From Alnus glutinosa (lineage: Eukaryota; Streptophyta; Magnoliopsida; Fagales; Betulaceae): a stretch of 64,000 nucleotides of DNA. The notes beneath the pieces are model-generated. The model searched no databases. It was not told the origin of the DNA and saw only the letters and a program-made list of their open reading frames with translations. The stretch covers positions 6,761,071 to 6,825,070 of the forward strand of contig NC_084893.1 in NCBI RefSeq assembly GCF_958979055.1. Direction: 5' to 3'. Positions 1 to 11,836 of the stretch are shown one piece after another (position 1 is the first letter of the stretch; every line of letters begins with the position of its first letter). Made by a program: the position numbers and the translations under genes.

Positions 1-61
1 TATGAGAGTTGGATTTTAATACGAGACTCAAATTTTCATTAAGATGTATTCTCATTTTTAG

Positions 62-2002
62 GTTGCAAAACTTTTCCAAAAAATTCAAGAAATGGTGGAG
101 GAAGAAAACAATCTGGTATTTGTTTTGATTGGTGAGATTTATTGTTTCAGTGATATCGTATTTAATTTTCTTCTTCCTTTCTTTTAGCACGTAATTATTA
201 TTGTGGTGTTGCTTCAGATGAAGTTGAAAGTCTCGCTGCTGCTAGAAAAGCAGCTTTGTCTGGTTCTGAACCTTCAGATTCTATTAGGGTATTGCACTTT
301 GCCCTACCTCCTTTTCTTTTTCTAGACTAATTTATAACTTTTCACTGCATGTAGCTATAAAAAGAAAAAAGTAGGATTTTCGAATAAGCACAATGGCTAT
401 CTTTTAATATTTTAATGCATCTTGGAATGGCATCTCAGGTTGTGAATGCTTTACTAACTCAGATGGATAAATTGAAATCATCGCCAAATGTGATAATTCT
501 GACTACTTCCAATATAACTGCTGCAATAGGTAAGTTCCCATTGTAAAAGGCTTGCATCGCAACTTGAAGCTCTTTTAGGGGTTCCGCACTTCTTTAACTT
601 GGTGGTATTTGTCATGGATTGGCTTTGCAAAATAGTATATCATATTTATTCGGGATAACTTCACTTATCCTTTGAATTTTCATGTGATTTTCAATCTTCT
701 CCCTAAATTTTAAATATTTTCAGTGGAGTTATTTTTTTCTTTTTCTGTGTTTTTGAGGGGGATTACACTTTATTCTCTCAAGGTATTAAAATGGACGGAA
801 CATCCCTCACATGTGCTACTAGTGACTTCTTTTGACTTTAACTTCTCAAAATGCCCTTAAAAATCGTTAAAAAATAATCAAAACTGAAAAAATAAGAGGG
901 GTGGCTGAAGCACCCCTTAGTTTTCTTTTTTCAGTTTTATTTTTTTTTTAATAACTTTTAAGGTTATTTTGGGAAGTTAAATGCGGAAAAAAAATAAATA
1001 AAAGGCACTTGTGGCGCACATTAGAGATTTTCTATTCATTTTAACACTAAAATACTAACGGGGGAGTATTATTTGTAGCAGAATAGAATTTGGAGGGGTT
1101 AAGTTTAATATTTTAAAGTTTGGTGGTCTAAATGCCAAAAGGGTAATAGTTTGGTTTGGTAGGGCAAAATATATTTTCCCCCTTTTTTTCCCTCATCATT
1201 TTGTTTACCATGAATAAATCCTCCTTTAGTTCTCTCCTGGAAAATGTCATTTGATAAGCGGTGAAGATTTCTCGTTCCCCTTTTAGTTCTGTTTCGATTT
1301 GGATGAATTCCATTTGACTTAATCACAACCCTTTTTTCTAAAAAAAAAGTAAAATAATCTCTCAACACTTTTTTAAGTGTATGTATTTACCCATCATTGG
1401 ATTGCAGATATCGCTTTTGTTGATCGAGCTGATATCAAAGCATATGTCGGTCCTCCTACACTTCAAGCTCGTTATGAAATTTTAAGGTCCTGCTTGCAGG
1501 AACTTATGCGAAAGGCAATACTATCAAATTTTCAGGTGCAGATAATTCTCTCTCATCTTGTCAAAGGAACAATTTTTTTCAACCTTCAATATTGTCTTCT
1601 CTTCACCAAATGCCAAGTATCGTGACTAACAAACACTGGGAATTCTGTAGGATTGTGATCACCTCATACTTCCCAATTATACCAGTATGAAAGAGAAGTT
1701 GAATATGCCTGGGACGCAGGAGGTTCAGACACCATTTCACCTGTGTAAGCAATTGCTTGAAGTTGCAGAAGCTTGTGAGGTAAGGGAAATATTGTTCAAT
1801 GCCTACTGAATTTTATCCTTCTTTTTCAATTTTTGATTCTCTCTCTCGCTTTCCCTCATAGGGATTGAGTGGACGAGCTTTGAGAAAGCTTCCATTTTTG
1901 GCGCATGCAGCTATCTCCGATCCTTATGATTGTGACCCTAGCAGGTTCTTGTGTACAATGATAGATACAGCAAAAAGGGAGATCTCCGAGCTACATGACT
2001 GA
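62..2002 (+). CDS. PCH2: PCH2/TRIP13-type AAA+ ATPase, C-terminal part (5' partial)
   Basis: Six exons join in frame with GT-AG introns: 62-131, 218-288, 439-529, 1408-1535, 1651-1779 and 1862-2002 (TGA). The visible product begins [12 protein letters not shown] and contains a Walker B strand ending in FVLIDEVESL, the sensor-1 stretch IILTTSN, the FVDRAD arginine-finger region, and a C-terminal lid with [15 protein letters not shown]. This is the order found in PCH2/TRIP13 (rice CRC1), a hexameric AAA+ remodeller of HORMA-domain proteins (meiotic axis ASY1, checkpoint MAD2). The N-terminal domain and Walker A lie before the window. All visible exon phases agree and no frame break is seen, so the gene looks functional. 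Family assignment is by motif and sequence recognition. Intron 3 (530-1407) is enlarged by a foldback element. Confidence 0.9.
785..1049. mobile_element. Foldback MITE in PCH2 intron 3
   Basis: The two halves are imperfect reverse complements: ATTAAAATGG near 786 pairs with CATTTTAAC near 1040, and CTTAAAAATCGTTAAAAA pairs with the TTTTTAATAACTTTTAAG region near 945-962. The apex is the short palindrome GGGGTGGCTGAAGCACCCC at 898-916. The same palindrome with one change occurs at 48442-48460, so this is probably a dispersed family. No coding capacity. Boundaries are approximate and no target duplication was resolved. Confidence 0.6.
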
Positions 2003-3220
2003 GTTAATGAGTTTTAACTCCATGTAAAAGATAATGTATTTAATGCCAAGCATGAAAGAATGGTTGTATCCACTGCATTGAGTTGCCATTTTTGGTCTCC
2101 ATTTGTGCTGCTGCTGATGATCTTCACAATGTGAGATATGTTTACTCATATCAAGATAAATGATTTCGATCCATCAAGAATCTGAAGTCATCGTTCTATG
2201 GATGTTTAGACCCCACCAGACGAGTCCTTGCAGGCGAAGTTGTTACATAAGCAGGATACTTTTCTTCCTACCCATCTATCCTGAACCCAGTCCTAATGAA
2301 AGTATGATACCTAAGCCAAATGAACAGCTAAGTGGCTTATGCCTTCCCTCTGTTTTCTGTTTTCTCATGTAGAAAGGCCTGACATCTTAGTCATGAACTT
2401 GCATGTGAAATGAGAATTAAGTACCCTAAACAACTGAGTCCTCTCTTGGAAAAGAGATTTTTGAATCTGAATTGGAAAGCTTGCAATTATTTGAAGTTCG
2501 TCTCCATACTTTTAGGTTACATTTGGTACGAAGAATGACTATTCCATTTAAAAAAAAAAAAAAAGTTTTTATTAGAAATGGAAGGTGGAATATATGATAA
2601 GCATCTAATACTTAGAATAGCCATCCCTATTACCCATAAGAGAATAACTATTTCTTAAATTGAGAAATAGTTTTTCTCATGGGCTAATGGCTACTACAAG
2701 ACTATTTTATTCCATATTCTTCTATTTTCAATAAAAACTACTTATTTTTCTAGTGAAATAATCATTTCACATACCAAACGTAACTTGTGTGTGGAAATTC
2801 ATTGTCAGTCTCGGTGCATAAATTTTTTAGTCATTCATCCCAGGTAAAACATAGGAAGTTCATAGCCAATATTTGCTACTGTGACTTGAATTATTTCAGA
2901 CGCCAGGGAAAAAGAAAAAAGAAAAAAGAAAAAAAGAAATCATAGAGAATGCTGCATCGAAATTTGCTCACTTGTCTGAAATGAGTGGTCTAGTTAGATG
3001 CAGAAACTCTATCAATGCTTGAGTTTGTGTATAAGCACCGTAATGGATACAAAATGATGACTACCACAAGTATTGGACCATGCACCATACAAAATCTGAT
3101 TGTTCAATAAATGGATAGCTCAGTACCCCTAGGATTACAAAAAAGAAGTAAAACAGGCATACTTAACTTCACCTAACAGTGTAGAACAAGTTAGATTGTA
3201 CAATAGAAGATTGGACTGGC
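2003..3220. other. Intergenic, between convergent PCH2 and PPR genes
   Basis: Contains the PCH2 3' UTR (from 2003) and, near the other end, the 3' UTR of the minus-strand PPR gene. The middle is occupied by a MITE (2516-2784). An A-rich GAAAAAA-type run lies at about 2908-2940. No further coding region is supported. Confidence 0.6.
2516..2784. mobile_element. MITE with GTTAC(A/G)TTTGGTA inverted termini
   Basis: The left end GTTACATTTGGTACG and the reverse complement of the right end, GTTACGTTTGGTATG, match at 13 of 15 positions. Inside, GAATGACTATTCCATT and the complement of AATCATTTCAC continue the pairing, and a second inner palindrome lies around 2655-2675. The size (about 270 bp), the noncoding interior and the TTTGG-type ends fit a DNA-transposon MITE. 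The superfamily is not fixed because no clear target duplication was found. Confidence 0.65.
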
Positions 3221-5101
3221 TCATGAAGTAGCATTGCTGTTCCCTGCAGAACCAAAAAGTTTGCCAATTTCACCATGCTTACGAATATGATGAGGGCACT
3301 TGAAAAGCAGATCTTTGGCCTCAGAATGTCTACCCTCTTGAAAGAATGCTTTGAAAACATGAAGGTATGCGGTAGAGGACGGATATTCTTTCACACTCAA
3401 TGCCTTTAAAAATTCTGCAGCATCCTCAACGGTCCCAAACTTTGAAATATATTGAACAAAGGGTTCTGGGAAAGGTGGGTGGTCTTGCTTCTTCATTAAA
3501 TGAAGAAGGTTCAGTGCTTCCTCAAGTTTCCTCACGCTTAAAAGCTTTTCAATCAGATTTTTATGTGTAGCTTGCCAAGGTCTTACATGAACCTTATTCA
3601 CCATCTCCACAAGAAATTTGTATGCCCCATCTATTCTGTTCTGACTAAGGAAACCATTTACTAAGACATCCAACAGATCAGCATCAAAATCACAGTCCTT
3701 CTCCATCATCTTTGCAAAACACATGAGTGCATTGTCAACGTCATCAGCTGCACAATGCCCTTGAATCAAAATGGTCCAAGTCTTAATATCAGGAAGGCAA
3801 CCTTGTGCTTCCATCTCATCCAGCACCTTACAAGCTTCTTGAAGCCTCCTCGCCTTACAAAGTCCAAAAACCACTTGGCTGTATGTAATATTATCAGGCT
3901 GATACCCTGCATTTCTCATAGCCTTCATAACATTCTCCGCCTCATCAAACCTCCCGGCACTCGTCAAAGACCTATGAATCCCATCATATACAGCCTTAGA
4001 GCGAGTATTCCCTGTTGACTCATATTTCTTTGCAACTCTAAACACCAAATCCAAATCAGGGTTTTCACAGGCTGATATGCTCCTTAAAAGCATCCCACAA
4101 TCCTGGACTGAGGGCTTAAATGGACTATCCATCATAAACTCATAAAGCTTCACTGCATCCACCATCATCTTGTTCTTCTGAAACTGCCTTGATATCTTTA
4201 TGTAAGTGTCAATATCCATCTCGTGACCTGCACTTTTCATCTCCTCAACAACACTCCAAAATATCTCAATTGAATCGTCCCTACCAACAACCCTAGCAAT
4301 CCCATTATAAGTCACCGTATTGTGTTCATAACCATTACACCGGCCGACCCAATGAAAAAAATTCAAAGCTTTCGAAGGGTGATTACGAAGCTCCTTCAAT
4401 CCCCGTAGCACGAAATTATCGGATAGCACAATCTTGAGCTCCCCCAATTGGTTCTCTACCTCAACACTCCACTCTGTCTCCAATACAATATTAACCACCT
4501 TCTTCACAACATTATCCATTGCATTCTCTTCGAGCATTCTATTATAAAAGTGGCTCAACGCCGCAACATCGCTAGCCATCTTCGCCTTCTTTAACTGCCC
4601 CAGAATTGACAAATATGTTTCCTCATCAACATAAAACCCTTGCTCTTTCATTTTCCTTAGCGTAATCCAAAACTGCTTCATTGACTCTTTATGAACCGCT
4701 ATCCTAAGCATTATGCTATACACCGAAGAACTGGGTCTAAACCCAGATTTCTCACTGACCCAGTTGAAAAAATCCGAAGCCTTTTCTGGGTCTTTATAAA
4801 GTTTCTTCAAAATGTAAACAACTGTTTCATGGGTAAGTGCTGCGTTCGATTTTTCCAACTCGCGCTCTAACTCGCCGGACCAATCGTTGGCCAGAACGAG
4901 CTCGACGACCGAGTCTGGTTTCGACGAAAAGAATAACTTTTGATGGGTACTGAGGAAATGAGAATTGTAGAAAAATTGATTTGCAATAGAGTGAGAGAAC
5001 CGAGTCACCTGGGTGGCGAGAGGCCGAGTTGCAGGAGTCCGAGTCGAGAGGAGCGAGTTGAGGAGTCTGAGTGATGTAAGGGTTGCCTTTGCTCGGTTCA
5101 T
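3221..5101 (-). CDS. P-class pentatricopeptide repeat protein, probably mitochondrial
   Basis: A single uninterrupted ORF of 626 codons, typical of intronless plant PPR genes. ATG is at 5101-5099. The first ~55 residues are rich in Arg, Ser, Thr and Leu with almost no acidic residues, as in a mitochondrial presequence. From about residue 90 onward there are helical hairpin repeats of about 35 residues, clearest in the second half: GRFDEAENVMKAMRNAGYQP, RRLQEACKVLDEMEAQGCLP and the following repeat. No E, DYW or SMR extension follows, so it is P-class. Such proteins bind organellar RNA to stabilise, splice or help translate specific transcripts; the target cannot be read here. The protein resembles Arabidopsis At3g02490-type proteins from memory only. 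It is convergent with PCH2. Confidence 0.9.
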   Translation of the reverse strand: MNRAKATLTSLRLLNSLLSTRTPATRPLATQVTRFSHSIANQFFYNSHFLSTHQKLFFSSKPDSVVELVLANDWSGELERELEKSNAALTHETVVYILKKLYKDPEKASDFFNWVSEKSGFRPSSSVYSIMLRIAVHKESMKQFWITLRKMKEQGFYVDEETYLSILGQLKKAKMASDVAALSHFYNRMLEENAMDNVVKKVVNIVLETEWSVEVENQLGELKIVLSDNFVLRGLKELRNHPSKALNFFHWVGRCNGYEHNTVTYNGIARVVGRDDSIEIFWSVVEEMKSAGHEMDIDTYIKISRQFQKNKMMVDAVKLYEFMMDSPFKPSVQDCGMLLRSISACENPDLDLVFRVAKKYESTGNTRSKAVYDGIHRSLTSAGRFDEAENVMKAMRNAGYQPDNITYSQVVFGLCKARRLQEACKVLDEMEAQGCLPDIKTWTILIQGHCAADDVDNALMCFAKMMEKDCDFDADLLDVLVNGFLSQNRIDGAYKFLVEMVNKVHVRPWQATHKNLIEKLLSVRKLEEALNLLHLMKKQDHPPFPEPFVQYISKFGTVEDAAEFLKALSVKEYPSSTAYLHVFKAFFQEGRHSEAKDLLFKCPHHIRKHGEIGKLFGSAGNSNATS

Positions 5102-5340
5102 GGCTGCTTAGGAAGGAGGCTCTCAGAGAGATGTTTCAGAAATTCAGACTTGACGCAGAGGCGAAAGCTTTGAGCATTCAGGGGATTTCTCGAGGGTTTA
5201 AGCTCTGGTTTTCCAAAGGTCTGGTTGCCCCAACATGGGCTAAGACTCTAATGTCAATTATGGCCCAAGATGCTGCACAGTTCATAAAGTTGGGCCCTAA
5301 CTATATTGTCAAGCCTAAAAACAAAACCAAAATTTCTAAC

Positions 5341-5532
5341 TAGAAATGCTAGAATTCCTTCTAATGTCTTTCTGGGGTCCTTTTATATTGATATGACACC
5401 CTATTTTTTTAATAAAAACAGGAGAGATAAATCAAGCTGTAGCTTTTTATTATTATTTTATTAAAAACAAAGTGTCATGTCAGTATAGAATGACCCCAAA
5501 AAGACGCTAGAAAGAACTCTAACATTTCTCTT
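5341..5532. mobile_element. Foldback MITE
   Basis: The left arm (GAAATGCTAGAATTCCTTCT then GGGGTCCTTTTATATTGATA) pairs with the reverse complement of the right arm (GAAATGTTAGAGTTCTTTCT then GGGGTCATTCTATACTGACA). The arms are about 70 bp each with a short AT-rich loop. Noncoding. Lies about 240 bp upstream of the PPR start codon. Confidence 0.65.
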
Positions 5533-8153
5533 TTCCAATTGCATGAAAAAAGAAAATTATTATGATTAAAACTTTTTGAGGTCATCACTAGGCATTTAAC
5601 TATCCTAATAACAAAGCATTTGAAACATGAGACTTGCTGTTTCTCTAATTCCTGTCAAATTCTCGCTCAATATTTTTTTCAAACCATTGATTAGATCTGT
5701 TTTTCTATATATAAGTCATACATATCCAATTGTTGATTTTAAGAAAAGACCCGCTACTTCTCTAACTTCCGTCCAAATCTCATACAACCATTTTTTAAAA
5801 CTAATCATTGGATCTATTTTTCTACATGTAAATCAGAATGATTGGTTTCTAAAAAGGTTACTGAAATCGGACAGAAGTTGGACAAATAACACATTTCTCT
5901 TGAAACATACGTATGTATACTGTATATAGTAGCAAACATGCATGTAAAATAATTAAGTACATAAGATGTAATTACATAAAGTAGTTGGTATGGAGGTGGG
6001 GCGATATCTTCATATGATCAAGTGGAATTCTTTGTGGTTTTAACTTTTTAGTTAATAAATCCTAAAAATAGCATTTGATGATGGTTTTCCGACTGAAGAG
6101 ACTTGGTTCAGGAATTATGTCAAACACAGAACGTGCATAGAATTAGATATCATTCAATTTATTTGTATGACAAAAAGGCTACGACTTTATTCGTGTCAAT
6201 AAAACAACAAGATGGTTTTACACAATATTTTGATTGTTTTGACAAGTATTTATTAAAGCATAGTTTACCCACTCTTAATTTTGAGAGTGGTGGGTTTTTG
6301 AAGATATTACATAATATTCTCCAAAACCGCCGATTCTAGAGCGGAATGTATACATTTGAGCCAAATGCCTTCGATCCAAAATGAGGTGTGGGCATTCTGC
6401 GTGACTGCCGCATACAGACAATCATTAGAGCTTCACCGATCGAAAATCGACTTTTAGCAGTCTATAAGCAGAATAAAACTATTGTTTCAACGTCGGTTCA
6501 GTTCAATTCAAAAAGCAATTAATAGAGATTTTTTTTAGGCATTTAACTGAACCAAACCAAACTGATTCAATCGAACCATTTTATTTATTTATTTTTATAT
6601 CTTTTATTTGAACCTTAGAGCACTTGTTTAGCCCAAAAAAATAACCCATTTTAGCCCATAAAAAATAGTCTTGACCCAATATAAAAAGCTACGATTAATC
6701 AACTGGCATGTAACCGACTTAACCGAAATAATTAAAATTTTTAACTGACCGTATGTATAGAGTTAATAAATTAATTAACTTAACTGATTGTAACAGTTTT
6801 CTACTGTCACCAATTTAACCCATACCAACCCTAGTCAAAAATCAAAATGCCTTTGCTCTCCTCCTCCGTGTTATTCATATGCGGCTTACAACCGTTTAAT
6901 TTCAAGTAAGAGTAGAGCGGCCGGAATGCATGTGTTTAGTGTTGTGTGAGTGGGATATGCATGTATACATGTGATGGGACGGGTGACCGGTTGAGTAGGT
7001 GAGGATTGGGAGAGCTAGAGGCAAATTAAAGAGCTTATGGGATGTCGGCACCGCTTCTACCAGCCAAGCGGTTTTCGAATACATTATCTCGTGACACATT
7101 ATTACTGAAATTGATCAAAGATTTAACACCAAGAAGGAGCAAAAGGAAAGCACTTTTTGTTCTTCTTTAATAATCTCTTTAATTCTGGGGAAATTAAACA
7201 TCGTCAATTAAGATTATGATTTAAAACATGTATCCACTCCAAGTTTATTCCATAGACTTAATTTTAATTTTAATTTTCCTTATCATTTTGTATAATGGAT
7301 CGACTAATTAGTCAATCTTTTTTTACGGGCAATATTACATTACATTTCAATTTTTTTTTTTTTTTTTTTTAATAAGTAATTTATATTGATTCAAAATGCA
7401 TAGATCGAGGTGCAATTCTAGTCCACACAAAATATACCGTCATCAAAAGTTCATCGAACATTTGTTGTCTAAAGTTCCATCGAATGATGGATGGTAGCAT
7501 CGAATGTTCGGTTCTCGAAGAACCATAAAAATTTTAAAGTCTTTTAACACCTTTTGTGGAATACTTGAGCTTGGCTGCAAATGTGTTTATACTTTTAAGA
7601 GAAATTTCTACACTTAGTAACTTTTAAAATATTTAAAAAAAAGTTCTAGGGAGTTGTAAATCGATAATTATTTTAAAATAATTGTCACGTAATTATGCAG
7701 AGTGTTACACCAATAGGCTGAGCCGAGATGGACCGATAAGCTTGGTTGACGAATGGGCTGATGATATGGCTAAATAACTTGTCCAAATTGGGTCGTTTAT
7801 CAGAATGGGTAACCCAAGAATCTGGTGCACATGTGGCTTGCGCGTGTGCCTCCAAATGCGTGGAGTGCATGAGAAGCTTTGGAACTTGATTTCGGCTCCT
7901 AAATTAAAATTTATGAGAGAGGCGAAAGCAGAGATAGGGAAAGATAATACAAAAATTTGGGTGATTCAGCTTTAAAAGCCTATGTCCATCGCTGAAAGGA
8001 GCCCGATAAGACTACATCTTTATTGAATGGCTTGATGGTACATATATATTAAATGGTCTATACATATAGAGAGAAAATATGGTAGGTGAGATATACTTGA
8101 AAATGTAATAAAATCCTAAAAAATTGATTACAACCAAATATTAATGGTAAATT

Positions 8154-8189
<36 letters not shown>

Positions 8190-8202
8190 GACTAATATGA
8201 AA

Positions 8203-8395
8203 AAGAGAGATGTTACACATCCATCTCTTGCCTTTGTTTTACCATCACTTTTGTAAATTCATCATTAAATTTGTGGGATCAAATATTGGTTTTATGTGGT
8301 CTCACATATTCAATGGTGGATTAATTTACCCAATTTAGTATGGAGATAAAAAGAGATGGACAAAAGATGGAAACTAAAAATTTTTATGTGAAAGA
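8203..8395. mobile_element. Probable foldback MITE
   Basis: Imperfect inverted repeat: CATCCATCTCTT near 8218 faces AAGAGATGGA near 8350, and AAATTCATCATTAAATTTGTG faces the complement of CAATGGTGGATTAATTTACC. Noncoding, about 190 bp. Ends are approximate and the arms are well diverged. Confidence 0.4.
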
Positions 8396-8618
8396 AATAC
8401 TTTTTTTTTTTTGGTATTCTATGAAAGAGATATCTATCATTAAAGAGATTGATGGGCTAAAATAATGGGATCCGGCTTTTGTGCTGTACTTTAAAACGGT
8501 GATGTTTTTACTTAAAAAAACAAAACGGTAACGTTTTAAGCCATGAAGAAAATTAAACCAAATTTACTATTTGGCGCCGTTTAAGAAAATTAACTCTTCT
8601 CTCTCACGTTTCTCTCCC

Positions 8619-8619
<1 letters not shown>

Positions 8620-8685
<66 letters not shown>

Positions 8686-8692
8686 GAATCTG
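8620..8692 (+). repeat. (CT)n microsatellite in the MULE left subterminal region
   Basis: A nearly perfect CT-dinucleotide tract of about 70 bp. Its counterpart is the GA-rich tract near the right terminus (9560-9650), so the microsatellite pair is part of the extended inverted repeat. Confidence 0.85.
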
Positions 8693-8918
8693 CATCAGTG
8701 TTGCAATCAGGGTACTAGGGACGTGCTGCCATGGACCTGGAGCCCGAGCGTTGCCGAAGGACCGACGGCTAGAAATGGTGGTGCTCGAGGGACGTAGTGG
8801 CTGACCAGAAGTACTGCGAGCGGTGGAAATCCCCACACCCATCACCACCTCCACTACTCCAGCCGGTGGTGGCGGGGCTCTCAAAGCCGCCAATCCCATT
8901 GCTGCTCCGTCCTTGGCA

Positions 8919-9147
8919 ACCATGGCAGGTGGGACCCATTTCACTCTTTCAGGACCATCCCCTTTCGTTAATTTCCTTCACCTCAGCAAAGGCAAGAACT
9001 TTCTGGTTTTCTTCTGGGTTTGATTATTGTAAACCATGGCAGGTGGGACCCATTTCGCTGTTTCAGGATCATCCCCTTCTGTTGATCTTCTTCACCTTAG
9101 TCAAAGGCAAGAACTTTCTGGTTTTCTTCTGGGTTTGATTACTGTAA
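8919..9147 (+). repeat. 114-bp direct tandem duplication inside the MULE
   Basis: Two adjacent copies, 8919-9032 and 9033-9147, each start ACCATGGCAGGTGGGACCC and end with CTTCTGGGTTTGATTA followed by a few bases. They differ by about ten substitutions and a one-base indel (CTCAGCAAAGG against CTTAGTCAAAGG). Confidence 0.85.
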
Positions 9148-9776
9148 TAACTCAATATTTATTAAAAATCAATATTTATCAACAATCATCTCCGCAAGAA
9201 TAGCATTCCCAATCAGCCAAACTAAAAAATTAAACAAAACCAAAACTCCCAAATCCCCTATTCTTCCATTCGGCCATAGCAGACCAACTGGCCATTTGGC
9301 ATCCTCAGCCGAACCAACAGAGAACCGTACCAACAAAATTAACCATAAAATTTACCACTATCGGCTACTTCAATAACCCAATTAGAAATTACAATCAAGC
9401 TTCCTTCAACCCAGAATTTCAGCAAACTTCAACCAATCAATTTCAATTTCTAGAATTTACCAAATTTCTGTTAAACCAACTAATGGGTATAATAAAAACA
9501 ACAAATAATCAATTTAATCTCAATCCATGTCAGAACCCAGAATCTCATAGGAAGAAAATTTGAGAGAGAGAGAGAGTGACGAGAAAGGGAGAGGAAGATT
9601 TGAGAGAGAGAGAGAGAGAGATTAAAAGGAGAGAGACGTGAGAGAGCAGAAGATTTTTCTTAGACGGCGTCAAACGGCAAGTTTGGTTTAATTTTCTTCT
9701 GGCTTAAAACATCACAGTTTTATTTTTTTGAAGTGAAAACGTCACCGTTTTAAAGTACAGCACCGAAGCCGGATCC

Positions 9777-11720
9777 AATATAATGGCATTAAAGAAAAGA
9801 AAAAAAATTCAAATTCAAAATCAAAATTTTCTTGAAATCGCAACCAAAAATAAATCTTGAAACTTTTTTCTTCAAAAGTTCAAACGAGTAGGGACCCCGT
9901 GTTGACTTGGGTGCATCATGCGTGACTTCTCCTTTACCCTTTTGCGAATATGAAGTATGAAGTAGGAACACCAACAAACAAAAAGCAAAAGCACTTAAAT
10001 TTCATGGCAATGGCCAATGACCATATTTAGTTGCCGAGTCAGCTCTCCAAGTACTGTACCAAAACCCAACAGCAGAGATGGTCCCACCTTGATTGTCTTC
10101 CACGCGAAGTTTCGTCCGTTAATAAAGTGATCTGGTCCCACCATCCCCCTTTAATCAACGGCGTGTAAGGGCAGGTCTCCCCCATCTATGTACACGTGTC
10201 AGCGTCCTTCTAGGACAGAAAGGCAGGTCGGTCCGACGTACTGTGCTTGTGGAAGTTTCACTAGAAATTACGCGATCGACTTGACTAAGGTGGCCGGTCG
10301 GCCCTTCACTGGGAAACTAGCTAACACGGTGACTGATTGATTGATCGAGACTGCATGGTGGTCCATACTGATGGAGTGGCCGATGCCATTCGATTAAAGC
10401 AGACAGCGAGCAAGTTAAGCCGAGGATCTATCCTATCTTATCTTTAGGTGTATCTTACACTTTTGAGACAGAGATGGAACAATTAAATCCTTAAATCCTT
10501 AAGGATCCTGTCTAGGATCTCTTCCTTTTGGATGCAATCTTGTTAACACAATCATATAAGAGACTAAGAGTGCTTTCTGTATTTTACAGTGTGATAATGC
10601 TTGCAATCATTAGAAACAGCGCAATTTAAGTGGGATTGATCAGGACCAAGTTGGCGGTGATTGCTAATGCCAAGTGAATAAATACGATATAATTAATACT
10701 TAATCTTTTGAAACAAATACAAGTTAAAAGTGAGTGCTAAACTGTAGATCCCTTCATCTTTTGAACATGTTGATGATGTATATATATATTCCATATTGCA
10801 TTCAAATCATGGAGAAAGCCACATATATACTACTCAACAAATGTATTTGCTTTGAGTGGATTTAAGTAGGTGATATAGGATTACCAAGGGTCGGGTTTTA
10901 TCGAGACATTAGTATAAAATTATATAGATCAATTTTAACACTAACAATTTAATTAAATGAATCATAGCTTTCAACCCTAACCCACTAGTTTTGTATTGGG
11001 TCGTATCGAGTTTGCGAATCGTGTAAAAAATTACCAACCCTAAATGTCACGTGTCGGGTTCGGGTCATATCGAAGTATGACTATTATTGAGGATCAATAG
11101 TTATAAGACTATATAGATCAACCTTCAACCAGACCTATTTAATTAGACCCTTTAACCTTAATTTGGGTTCGGGTCGTGTCGTGTCGATGCATGCGTATAA
11201 GATTATATGGGTCAATCTTAGCTCGATTTATTTAATTAAATGAGTTTAACATTTTAACTTTAACTTGCTAATTTTATATCAAACTTTAATCAGATTTGTA
11301 AGTCGTGTTAAAACTTGTCGGCAGTTGTATTACCCCCAAGAAATTTATTGTGAAAAGGAAGTTTTGCAGAAGGAACCGACCAAAAGAGAAAAGCATGAAG
11401 ATGGAGCCAAAAATTGAACACCTTAGGGTTAGGTAAAGAGCCTTTTGAAGGAGCCCCGGCCGCTTTAGGGCACCATGCTTTGCCTTCAAAACATTTACAC
11501 CCACAAATTAACTGTCCATTTCTTTCCTCCCTTTCCTTTTCCTGTGGAAACGTGCCCTCCGTAGCCTGTACATTAAAGATAAACGTATGCATGCGGGAAT
11601 ATAAGATTTGGGCATCTACAGTATGCGTGCGCCACAATGTTCAGCTGCTGCCTGCTCCTAAAAAGCTTTCTTATTTCCACTACTGCATTTCTTTTCATAT
11701 TGCATATATATTCTTACGAA
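9777..11720. other. Intergenic region with RNA/DNA repeat remnants
   Basis: No convincing gene. A G-box-like ACACGTGTC occurs near 10193. From 10880 to 11320 there are two or three diverged units with GGGTCGTGTCG-like motifs and TATAAGATTATATGGGTCAA; a related sequence is at 52445-52610, so this is a dispersed repeat. The overlapping frames around 11290-11740 run on both strands and show no known domain. Confidence 0.5.
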
Positions 11721-11722
11721 TC

Positions 11723-11730
11723 CTATATAT
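11723..11730 (+). promoter_or_regulatory. Putative TATA box upstream of the small ORF
   Basis: CTATATAT lies 107 nt before the ATG at 11837. It is followed by a C/T-rich leader (CTCTCCCTCTCCATCCATCTCTC) typical of plant 5' UTRs. Inference from spacing and composition only. Confidence 0.35.
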
Positions 11731-11836
11731 CTACACATATAAGTAAGCCTATGAGCCTGCGACTCTCCCTCTCCATCCATCTCTCACAAACAACAAATTT
11801 ATAATTACAAACACATTTTTCCTCTTCTCGGCCACC

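Larger units (their letters stand above)
5102..8467. other. Gene-poor intergenic region
   Basis: Upstream of the PPR gene. It holds a foldback element at 5341-5532, a stretch at about 6440-6840 rich in CCAAACC, CGGTTCAGTT and AACCGA motifs that looks like decayed DNA-transposon sequence, a T-run at 7351-7370, a (TA)n microsatellite at 8154-8186 and a second foldback at 8203-8395. Short open frames at 5083-5343 and 6103-6339 have no recognisable protein similarity and are not called. Confidence 0.5.
8468..9776. mobile_element. Non-autonomous Mutator-like element (MULE), 1309 bp
   Basis: Both ends start with GGATCCGGCTT and the terminal inverted repeats continue for at least ~115 bp (GTGCTGTACTTTAAAACGGTGA on the left against the complement of the right end). 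They then extend, less well conserved, through CT-rich (left, 8600-8692) and GA-rich (right, 9560-9650) subterminal tracts. The flanks AAAATAATG (8459-8467) and AATATAATG (9777-9785) match at 8 of 9 positions, the 9-bp duplication expected for Mutator. No transposase is present. The interior carries a 114-bp tandem duplication and could contain captured host sequence (Pack-MULE), but no gene was recognised. Confidence 0.85.

Noticed and set aside
5083-5343. 86-aa ORF opposite the PPR start
   Set aside because: It overlaps the PPR presequence on the other strand, begins without a supported start and shows no similarity.
8567-9138. Overlapping ORFs on both strands inside the MULE
   Set aside because: They run through CT/GA microsatellites and the duplicated segment; the peptides are low-complexity or simple duplicates.
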